Positions 25,642 through 32,226 of a stretch of DNA of 64,000 bases are shown in pieces; position 1 is the stretch's first letter; every line of letters begins with the position of its first letter. This stretch comes from Rhodospirillales bacterium (GTDB lineage Bacteria > Pseudomonadota > Alphaproteobacteria > Rhodospirillales > Defluviicoccaceae), in NCBI GenBank assembly GCA_016712595.1, contig JADJQT010000001.1, positions 124,001 through 188,000 on the forward strand. Direction: 5' to 3'. Under the pieces are notes generated by a model. That model saw only the letters and a list, made by a program, of their open reading frames with translations, was not told the origin of the DNA and did not search any database. The position numbers and the translations under genes are program-made.

Positions 25642-26634
25642 TTAGAAGATCCTGTCTTCCGGCAGGACACGGTTCGGCGGGTTGTGGCCATCGATCCAGC
25701 TTTGGATATTGATGATCACACGCTGCCCCATGTCGATGCGGCCTTCGTGTGTCGCAGAGCCCATGTGTGGCAGGAGCACGACATTCTGCATGGTCAGGAA
25801 TTTGGGATTGACCGCCGGCTCGTTCTCGAAAACGTCAAGTCCCGCGCCAGCGATTTCCTTGGCACGCAGCATGCGGACGAGGGCAACTTCATCAATGATC
25901 TCGCCGCGCGCGGTGTTGACGATGTAGGCGTGCGGGCGGAGAAGCTTCAAGCGCCGTGCGGAGAGAAGATGATACGTCGCGGGCGTATGCGGACAATGGA
26001 CGGTGATGACGTCCATCCGCACCAGCATCTGGTCGAGGCTCTCGTGATAGGTCGCTTCGAGGTCGGATTCGATGTCCGGATGCAGCCGATTGCGGTTGTG
26101 GTAATGAATGCTCATCTGGAAGGCGCGCGCCCGGCGCGCGACCGCCTGACCGATGCGCCCCATGCCGACGATGCCCAGACGCGTGCCCGAGACGCGATGG
26201 CCCAGCATCCACGTCGGTCCCCAGCCGGTCCACTTGCCCTCGCGGAGCAAACGCTCGCCCTCGGTCAGCCGACGCGGTACCGCGAGAATCAGCGCCATGG
26301 TCATGTCCGCCGTATCCTCGGTGAGGACGTCTGGCGTGTTCGTGACAGTGATGCCGCGCGAACGCGCGCAAGCGAGATCGATGTGATCGAAGCCGGTACC
26401 GTAATTGGCGATCAGTTTCAGGCGATCTCCGGCATTGTTGAGAATCACCGCGGTGATCCGGTCGGTCACGGTTGGAACGAGAACATCGGCTGTCCGCAAG
26501 GCCTCGATGAGGCGCTCGGAGGACAAGGGCTCGTCATTCAGATTCAGGCGGACGTCGAACAGTTCCATCATCCGCGTTTCGATGACGTCGGGAAGCTTGC
26601 GTGTAACCACGACGACGGGTTTTAGTTTGGCCAT
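25642..26634 (-). CDS. D-isomer-specific 2-hydroxyacid dehydrogenase (glyoxylate/hydroxypyruvate reductase-like)
   Basis: A 330-residue NAD(P)H-dependent dehydrogenase. The Rossmann loop GIVGMGRIGQAVARRA is around residues 154-169. The substrate/catalytic residues are Arg in VNTARGEIIDE, Glu in DVFENEPAVNP and His in LLPHMGSATHEGR. It also has IANYGTGFDHIDL and TPDVLTEDTADMTMALIL, typical of the GyaR/GhrB branch. The favoured reactions are reduction of glyoxylate or hydroxypyruvate, but lactate- or phosphonate-type acids cannot be excluded. Its stop is 2 bases from the convergent cysS stop. The divergent SH3 gene shares its upstream region. Confidence 0.9.
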   Translation of the reverse strand: MAKLKPVVVVTRKLPDVIETRMMELFDVRLNLNDEPLSSERLIEALRTADVLVPTVTDRITAVILNNAGDRLKLIANYGTGFDHIDLACARSRGITVTNTPDVLTEDTADMTMALILAVPRRLTEGERLLREGKWTGWGPTWMLGHRVSGTRLGIVGMGRIGQAVARRARAFQMSIHYHNRNRLHPDIESDLEATYHESLDQMLVRMDVITVHCPHTPATYHLLSARRLKLLRPHAYIVNTARGEIIDEVALVRMLRAKEIAGAGLDVFENEPAVNPKFLTMQNVVLLPHMGSATHEGRIDMGQRVIINIQSWIDGHNPPNRVLPEDRIF

Positions 26635-26704
26635 GAGTCCCCGGAAGATTTCTTGAACGTCCGTCGAGCCAGCAGCCGCTTTATCTTGCCTTGGCGCGTA
26701 CGCG

Positions 26705-26735
26705 GCTTGACCGCTGCCGCCCTGACGTCCCTATA
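26705..26735 (+). promoter_or_regulatory. Promoter of the SH3-domain gene
   Basis: TTGACC (26705-26710) and a perfect TATAAT (26730-26735) lie upstream of the ATG at 26778. The spacer is 19 bases, longer than ideal, so the -10 carries most of the weight. Confidence 0.55.
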
Positions 26736-26777
26736 ATTCCCTTGTTCGGATTGTGACCCACCATCGCGATTGAGTCC

Positions 26778-27284
26778 ATGCATCGTCTGCGGATGTCCGT
26801 CGTCCTGCTGATCATCTTCGTCGTCTTTGTTGGCGCGTTCCCGGCGTACGCCGCGCCCGAGGCCTCCGGCCTGCCGATCCCCCGATTCGTCAGCCTGCGC
26901 GCCACCGAGGCCAATATGCGTAGCGGACCGGGCGAGCAATACCCGATCGTTTGGACCTACCGGCGGCAGGGCCTGCCCCTTGAGGTGACCGCCGAATACT
27001 ATCACTGGCGACGCGTGCGCGACTGGCAAGGTGCGGAAGGCTGGATGCACTCGAGCATGCTTTCGGCCAAGCGCTCGGTGATCGTCACCGGCAAAGAACC
27101 GCCGCTACACGCCTCGCCGGATATGAACGGCGCCATTGTCGCCCGGCTGGAAAGCAATGTGATCGGCAAGGTTCTCACCTGCCCGAAGGATGACAGCTGG
27201 TGTGAGATTCAGGTGTCCAGCGTCAAGGGCTGGCTGCAGCGCAATGAGATCTGGGGCGTCTACAAGCTCGAAGAAATCGACTGA
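26778..27284 (+). CDS. Exported SH3-domain protein
   Basis: A 168-residue protein with a cleavable signal peptide (hydrophobic MSVVLLIIFVVFVGAFPAYA, cleavage after AYA near residue 25). The mature part holds two bacterial SH3-like modules. The first has SLRATEANMRSGPGEQYPIVW followed by YRRQGLPLEVTAEYYHWRRVRD and GAEGWMHSSML; the second runs from PPLHASPDMNGAIVARLE to VKGWLQRNEIWGVY. Such proteins usually bind peptidoglycan or periplasmic partners; nothing shows the partner here. It is divergent from the dehydrogenase and convergent with DUF3501. Confidence 0.85.
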   Translation: MHRLRMSVVLLIIFVVFVGAFPAYAAPEASGLPIPRFVSLRATEANMRSGPGEQYPIVWTYRRQGLPLEVTAEYYHWRRVRDWQGAEGWMHSSMLSAKRSVIVTGKEPPLHASPDMNGAIVARLESNVIGKVLTCPKDDSWCEIQVSSVKGWLQRNEIWGVYKLEEID

Positions 27285-27370
27285 CACGCCCTTTTCCGCC
27301 CGACATGTCAGCTGGTCGTTGGTCAGCTCACGGGGGGGGCCGGGGTGGCCGGCCCGCCGCGCGGCAATGA

Positions 27371-27955
27371 TCAGGCGAAGTCTTGTGCCAGGGCCGCGCG
27401 GACGGCTTCAGGCAGCGCCGCCATATGATCGTACGCCGGATGCGCCACCGTCAGGGTGACACGGTTCTGCGGCCGTCGAAACGCTGTGATTTGATCAGGA
27501 CTGAAGCCGAATCGCAGGAAGTGGACCGCTGACGTCTTGCCGTCTGCCGTCGTGCGCTCGACATCGCTTTCCGCCTGCGCCGCAATCGTTTCGCCGTCCA
27601 CCGATAACGCGACACAGGCATCGATTCCGGCCATGGCGAAGAGCATGCGGTCCCGGCGCCTGGGATCGTCGATCTCGATCATCATTGTTGCGACCAGCTC
27701 GTCTCCTTTGGGTACGAGCGGATTGTACGCGCGGAGTTCATCCTCGATCTGCGCTTCGCCGCCCTTCTCGACCGCCAGCATTTCGTGAATCTGGTGCAGC
27801 ATGGTCGAGAAACTCTCGAAGTAAAATGTTATGTCCGGTCCTACGTGGACACGCCGATCTTTCTTCAGTGCCGCCATTTCGCGCCGACGGCCGTCGCGGA
27901 TGCGCGCGTAATCGTCCATCGGCATGATGTCGGCGTGCGTGATCAGACGAAACAT
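27371..27955 (-). CDS. DUF3501 family protein
   Basis: A 194-residue soluble protein of unknown function, starting MFRLITHADIMPMDDYARIRD. The family pattern is visible in RRREMAALKKDRRVHVGPDITFYFES, as successive segments, in HEMLAVEKGGEAQIEDEL, NPLVPKGDELVATMMIEID, and the C-terminal VHFLRFGFSPDQ. DUF3501 genes are repeatedly found next to rubrerythrin and an HdrD/GlpC-like Fe-S protein, as here, which suggests a shared role in iron or peroxide metabolism. It lies 27 bases downstream of the Fe-S gene and is the last gene of that group. Confidence 0.85.
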   Translation of the reverse strand: MFRLITHADIMPMDDYARIRDGRRREMAALKKDRRVHVGPDITFYFESFSTMLHQIHEMLAVEKGGEAQIEDELRAYNPLVPKGDELVATMMIEIDDPRRRDRMLFAMAGIDACVALSVDGETIAAQAESDVERTTADGKTSAVHFLRFGFSPDQITAFRRPQNRVTLTVAHPAYDHMAALPEAVRAALAQDFA

Positions 27956-27982
27956 TCCTGATCTCCCCTATCCGGCCGGGGC

Positions 27983-29335
27983 CTACGGCGCGTAGGCGAG
28001 CGCGAGAATTTCGATCGGGTGGCTCACCGCTTTCCGGTCATCGCCGTGCGTAATCCCCGATTCGGCACCGACACGTTCCATGCCCTGAACGATGTGATCG
28101 CGTGCAAGCGGACATTCGGAAACGACAAACTCCGTGCCGTTTTCTTTCGCCTGGCGGGCGACAGGACGGCCGACCTTCAGGGCCACTTCGAAGTTTTCCT
28201 TCATGATTCCCCAAGAGCCGCCGTGACCGGAGCAGCGCTCGATCACCTCGATCTTGGTATCGGGCAGCAACTTCAGCATCTCTGCCGCCTTCTGCCCCAT
28301 GTTCTGCGCCCGGGCGTGACAAGCAATGTGCACGGTAACGCCGCCACGAACCGGTTTCATTCCGCCCGCAAGACCTTCTTTGCGATGAATGTCGACGATG
28401 TATTCGGCGGCATCGAAGGTCGCGCGACTGAGTAAGGCAATATTCTCGTCTTCTGGTTCGATTAGCGGCCACTCGAATTTCATCATCAGGCTGCACGAGG
28501 GAACCAGCGTAATCACATCGTATCCCTTATCGATCCACGGGCGAAGATCCATGGCCGTTTGCCGTGCGCCTTCGGCCACGCGCGCAAGATCGCCATACTC
28601 GAGCTGGGGCATACCGCAGCATCGTGGATAGACCACCTCGCATTCGACGCCATTTCGCGCCAGCACCTTGCGCGCTGCCGCCCCGATCGTCGGATTGTTG
28701 TAGTTGGCGAAGCACGTGGCGTAGAGGACGGCTTTGCGGCCAAAGGCGGGGGCCAGACGGTTGATGTCGATCGGGCGGGCGTGCGCCTGGGCAACCAGGG
28801 TCTTGCCGGAATACTTGGGCAAGGACGCGTCTCGGTGAATGCCGGCGACGGCCTCCATCACCGGTCTGGTCAAATTGTTTCCACAGCGGGTCGCCCAGTT
28901 GGCGATCGGCGCGACCGGTGCAGCGAGCTTGCCGTTGCGATCCGTTTCCGTGAGTTGCTTCTTCACGAAGGACAGGCCCTTCGCGCGAAATTCGGCGGCA
29001 CGATACCGCAACATCAGGTGCGGAAAATCGAGGTCGAACTCGTGCGGTGGGACGTAAGGGCATTTTGTCATAAAGCAGAGGTCGCACAAGGTGCACGCGT
29101 CGACTACCTGCTTGAAGTCGGCGCTGGCGACACCCTCGACTTCCCCGGAGTCAGCCGCATCCACGAGGTCGAACAAGCGAGGAAAGCTATCGCACAAATT
29201 GAAGCAGCGACGGCAGCCGTGACAAATGTCGAAAACCCGTCGGAGTTCGACATCGATCTTGTCGGCATCATAGAAATCGTCATCGCGCCAGGGAATGGGA
29301 TGCCTAGTTGGTGCTTCGAGGCTACCTTCGCGCAT
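27983..29335 (-). CDS. HdrD/GlpC-like Fe-S oxidoreductase
   Basis: A 450-residue iron-sulfur protein. Two ferredoxin-type clusters are indicated by CHGCRRCFNLC (residues 38-48) and CTLCDLCFMTKCP (81-93). A first CCG-type domain has YPRCCGMPQLEYG. The second expected CCG motif is degenerate, RCSGHGGSWG, although upstream HIACHARAQNMG is conserved. The family relates to the heterodisulfide reductase D subunit and GlpC, but there is no flavin or membrane partner gene nearby. With rubrerythrin upstream and DUF3501 downstream, it probably passes electrons in a peroxide- or iron-handling reaction that is not defined. I see no frameshift. Confidence 0.85.
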   Translation of the reverse strand: MREGSLEAPTRHPIPWRDDDFYDADKIDVELRRVFDICHGCRRCFNLCDSFPRLFDLVDAADSGEVEGVASADFKQVVDACTLCDLCFMTKCPYVPPHEFDLDFPHLMLRYRAAEFRAKGLSFVKKQLTETDRNGKLAAPVAPIANWATRCGNNLTRPVMEAVAGIHRDASLPKYSGKTLVAQAHARPIDINRLAPAFGRKAVLYATCFANYNNPTIGAAARKVLARNGVECEVVYPRCCGMPQLEYGDLARVAEGARQTAMDLRPWIDKGYDVITLVPSCSLMMKFEWPLIEPEDENIALLSRATFDAAEYIVDIHRKEGLAGGMKPVRGGVTVHIACHARAQNMGQKAAEMLKLLPDTKIEVIERCSGHGGSWGIMKENFEVALKVGRPVARQAKENGTEFVVSECPLARDHIVQGMERVGAESGITHGDDRKAVSHPIEILALAYAP

Positions 29336-29451
29336 AAGCCGCTTCCTTGACTTTTCTTCCGGGCGCGGCGTCGTGCTCGCGATGTCGGCGCCGATCGAAC
29401 ACGAAACAGGCCGTAGGGAGCCCGTCCTAGGCCCCCTGCGACCGGTAACGC

Positions 29452-29871
29452 TTAGCTGAGGGTATCGAACGCCTTCTGGAACCGGCCGGCGTGCGATTTT
29501 TCGGCCTTTGCCAGCGTCTCGAACCAGTCCGCGACTTCGTCGAACCCTTCGTCGCGCGCCGTCTTGGCCATACCCGGGTACATGTCGGTGTACTCGTGCG
29601 TCTCACCGGCAATCGCGGCCTTCAGATTGAGCCCCGTACCGCCGATCGGCAGACCGGTCGCGGGATCGCCGACCTTTTCGAGAAAATCGAGATGGCCGTG
29701 CGCATGTCCCGTCTCGCCTTCCGCTGTCGAGCGGAACACGGCGGCGACGTCGTTGTAGCCCTCGACATCGGCCTTTTGCGCGAAATACAGATAGCGACGA
29801 TTGGCTTGCGATTCGCCGGCGAACGCGGCCTTCAGGTTGTCTTCAGTTTTCGAGCCCTTGAGATCAGGCAT
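29452..29871 (-). CDS. Rubrerythrin (diiron domain only)
   Basis: A 139-residue ferritin-like peroxidase. The diiron ligands are visible as Glu20 (AGESQANRRY), Glu53/His56 (EGETGHAHGH), Glu90 and Glu93 (AGETHEY), and Glu124/His127 (EKSHAGR). It has no C-terminal rubredoxin domain, so it needs an external electron donor; the adjacent Fe-S protein is an obvious candidate. The start ATG at 29871 is preceded by AGGAGAG. A strong promoter with an Irr-box-like dyad lies 75-120 bases upstream. It is encoded on the same strand as irr upstream and the Fe-S gene (116 bases) downstream. Confidence 0.93.
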   Translation of the reverse strand: MPDLKGSKTEDNLKAAFAGESQANRRYLYFAQKADVEGYNDVAAVFRSTAEGETGHAHGHLDFLEKVGDPATGLPIGGTGLNLKAAIAGETHEYTDMYPGMAKTARDEGFDEVADWFETLAKAEKSHAGRFQKAFDTLS

Positions 29872-29943
29872 GACGTCTCTCCTCCAATGCGGAACGCGCG
29901 CCAAGGCAACCGCGCTCGCAGTGATCACGATCTGACCAAACAG

Positions 29944-29993
29944 ATATTAGGTCGCGCGGGCGTTCTGTCAACGAGCGTTTAAGAATTCTAAAA
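29944..29993 (-). promoter_or_regulatory. Rubrerythrin promoter with Irr-box-like operator
   Basis: On the minus strand TTGACA (29971-29966) and TAATAT (29949-29944) are 16 bases apart, a strong vegetative promoter. Directly upstream of the -35, TTTAAGAATTCTAAAA (29978-29993, plus strand) is a near-perfect dyad centred on AGAATTCT. It resembles the TTAGAA...TTCTAA core of the iron-control element bound by Irr, although without the usual spacer. The irr gene ends 15 bases away. Upstream placement would fit either activation or repression. Confidence 0.55.
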
Positions 29994-30007
29994 AGACAAA
30001 TAACCCG

Positions 30008-30442
30008 TTAATTACTCTTATTATTCGCATTCACCGCCAAGCGCACGATGACGTCCACCCGCTCCACCCGCATCCCCTGAGGCGTTGGCGGCAGTTCCGA
30101 AACCAGCACCTTCTCCGCCGGGATATCTTCGATGCGACCCGATTGTTCGAAAAAAAAGTGATGATGCTCGTTCGTGTTGGTATCGAAGTAGCAGCGCGCC
30201 GCGTCGACGATAATCTCGCGCAGCAATCCCGCCTCGACGAACTGATGCAGCGTATTGTAGACAGTGGCTAACGAGACCCCGATCTTCGCCGCAATGGCTT
30301 CGTCGTGCAGGCTCTCCGCCGTGACGTGACGGTCGCCGTGTTCGAACAGAAGGCGCGCGAGAGCGAGACGCTGACGCGTCGGTCGCAAGTCGGCGTGACG
30401 CAGCAGATCGATAACGCGGCTGAAGGGTCTGGACATGCTCAT
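30008..30442 (-). CDS. irr: Iron response regulator Irr (Fur family)
   Basis: A 144-residue Fur-superfamily DNA-binding protein. The winged-helix region has LRHADLRPTRQRLALARLLF and VSLATVYNTLHQFVEAGLL, with the arginine-rich RPTRQR and the Irr-like helix wording. The dimerisation part has YFDTNTNEHHHFFFEQSG with the HHH motif at residues 93-95, which in rhizobial Irr binds haem. The N-terminal haem-regulatory motif (GCPWHD) found in Bradyrhizobium Irr is absent, so this is the short form, which is not expected to be degraded by the same haem mechanism. Irr controls iron and haem genes under iron limitation. Its neighbour is rubrerythrin. Confidence 0.87.
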   Translation of the reverse strand: MSMSRPFSRVIDLLRHADLRPTRQRLALARLLFEHGDRHVTAESLHDEAIAAKIGVSLATVYNTLHQFVEAGLLREIIVDAARCYFDTNTNEHHHFFFEQSGRIEDIPAEKVLVSELPPTPQGMRVERVDVIVRLAVNANNKSN

Positions 30443-30593
30443 ACGTCCTCATATGGCCCTTTGGCACCGAGGATCGCAAGAGTATCAGAGTCTTCCCACG
30501 ACGGAACGCCGTCTCCTTCGTGGAACGTGGCCAATCCGCATCACTCGCCGCGGCTCAACGCCGCGCGCTCGCCGAGGGCCGGCCCGGCGTCAA

Positions 30594-31952
30594 TCAGTCA
30601 CCGGTCAGAATGCGGTCCACAAGCTGCCCAACGCTCGGCACGAAGCCATCGCGATAAAAAGGATCCGAACCGAAACGAAAGGCGTTGTGACCGGCGAACA
30701 TCAGGTTGTTGTCGACATCCCCCTCGTGGGCGATCGCTTGCAGGGTCTTTTGAATGCAGAACGATCGGGGATCGGCGATTTTTCCGGTCGTTCCCTCCTC
30801 GTTTTCCGCCCAGTTCGAAAACCGGCATGCGGACAAGCAGCCCATGCAGGATTGCTGATCGAAACGGATCGTCAATGACTTTTCGGGCGTAACGAAAATC
30901 AACGTCGAATCCGGCGTCCGCATCGCCTCGACGAATCCTTCGCTCGTCCACGCTTGCGCTCGTTGTTTGTCGGCCGGCGTGACATAGACGACTCGTCCAC
31001 GCGCACCGATCGGCAGACGCTCGGTATGCTCCCCCACCGGCTCGCGTGTGTAGGCGACCTGGCGCTCGTTGCGCTGGGCCAGCTCGATCAGGAAAGGATT
31101 TTTCACCGCCGATGAGTAAAAGCCCGTCGGGCTGAACCGGTTGAGCAGGATATCGCCAGGCTCAAGCGTCAGAAGCCGTTGCTTCCATTCGTCCGGCACC
31201 GGGCTTTCCCGAGTCACCAGAGGGCGGGTGCCAAACTGAAAGGCGATCGGCCCGAGATCGGGATTATCGATCCAATCCTTCCATTCGCGCAGATACCACA
31301 CCCCCCCCGCCATGAAAATCGGCACATCACCCAGGCCATGCATGCGCATTTCCGTGCGCAACGCCCGAACCCGCGGCAATGGCGCCTCCGGTGCAGTCGG
31401 ATCTTCGGAGTTACTCAAGCCATTATGACCGCCGGCGAGCCAGGGATCTTCGTAGACGACCCCCCCCAAGGTCTGGCGGAAGCGGCTGTAGGATCGCTTC
31501 CACAGCGCCCGGAAGGCGCGAGCCGACGAGACGATGGGATAACAACACACACTGAACTGCGCTGCGATTTCCGCCAGCCGGTAGGGCATCCCGGCACCGC
31601 AGGTGATCCCGTGAATCAGCCCCTTGGCCCCCTCGAGGATGCCGTGAAGGATGTGCGGCGTCGCCGCCGCCTCCCACAGCACATTCATATGCAGGCGCCC
31701 TCGGCCGCCTGAGGTCTCATAGGCCTGGCGCGCCTGGGCAATGCCGCCGCGAATGGCAAACGCCACAAGCTCCTCGTATCGCTCGCGTCGCGTGCGCCCA
31801 TGGTAGATTTGCGCGATTATCTTCCCTTCGTCATCGAACGCATCGGCGTTGACGCCCGAAAACGTCCCGACACACCCCGCTGCGGCGAATGCCCCGGCGC
31901 TCCGCCCGTTCGACACAGCCACGCCTTTGCCACCTTCAACGATCGGCAGCAC
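30594..31952 (-). CDS. Nitronate monooxygenase-like flavin oxidoreductase
   Basis: A TIM-barrel FMN protein of about 452 residues from GTG 31952. It contains EGGKGVAVSNGRSAGAFAAAG, HGITCGAGMPYRLAEIAA, YPIVSSARAFRALWKR, EDPWLAGGHNGLSN, IFMAGGVWYLREW and FQFGTRPLVTRESP, the 2-nitropropane-dioxygenase-like FMN site. A long C-terminal extension carries SCMGCLSACRFSNW, a possible metal or Fe-S site not found in classical nitronate monooxygenases. Conserved sequence (LTISGREVLPIVEGG) continues upstream of the GTG, where the only plausible start is a CTG at 31985 with GAGAGG before it. The real substrate is unknown. The gene stands alone between irr and pnp. Confidence 0.82.
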   Translation of the reverse strand: MLPIVEGGKGVAVSNGRSAGAFAAAGCVGTFSGVNADAFDDEGKIIAQIYHGRTRRERYEELVAFAIRGGIAQARQAYETSGGRGRLHMNVLWEAAATPHILHGILEGAKGLIHGITCGAGMPYRLAEIAAQFSVCCYPIVSSARAFRALWKRSYSRFRQTLGGVVYEDPWLAGGHNGLSNSEDPTAPEAPLPRVRALRTEMRMHGLGDVPIFMAGGVWYLREWKDWIDNPDLGPIAFQFGTRPLVTRESPVPDEWKQRLLTLEPGDILLNRFSPTGFYSSAVKNPFLIELAQRNERQVAYTREPVGEHTERLPIGARGRVVYVTPADKQRAQAWTSEGFVEAMRTPDSTLIFVTPEKSLTIRFDQQSCMGCLSACRFSNWAENEEGTTGKIADPRSFCIQKTLQAIAHEGDVDNNLMFAGHNAFRFGSDPFYRDGFVPSVGQLVDRILTGD

Positions 31953-32078
31953 CTCACGCCCGGATATGGTTAACGCCTGTAACAGGTTGGCCTCTCTTGC
32001 GCCCGACTACAGCTCGCCGCGCACGCCGCGCGCTCGCCGACACTCAACTTCTAAGGATGATATATAGAGGATTCTGGC

Positions 32079-32122
32079 AAAGGCGACTCCGCCGCAAGCG
32101 ATTTGCGGGCGGAATCGTCTTT
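32079..32122. terminator. Long bidirectional hairpin between pnp and the flavoprotein gene
   Basis: AAAGGCGA-CTCCGCC-GCAA (from 32079) pairs with TTGC-GGGCGGA-ATCGTCTTT (to 32122) with only small mismatches and a short loop. The A- and T-runs at its feet make it a plausible terminator on both strands. It probably ends the pnp transcript. An AT-rich TATATA stretch nearby at 32061-32066 may be the -10 of the flavoprotein gene. Confidence 0.6.
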
Positions 32123-32226
32123 AAGCCGAACCGACGACGCACCGGCAGGCGCGCGGTCTGTCCACATTTCGCAGGCGCCAGAAATCACGCCCTGGCACAC
32201 TGAGCCTAGCGGCGTGCTCGCTTTCC

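Noticed and set aside
25684..26625. A 313-codon open frame antisense to the hydroxyacid dehydrogenase
   Set aside because: The dehydrogenase has every family motif; the antisense frame is a GC artefact.
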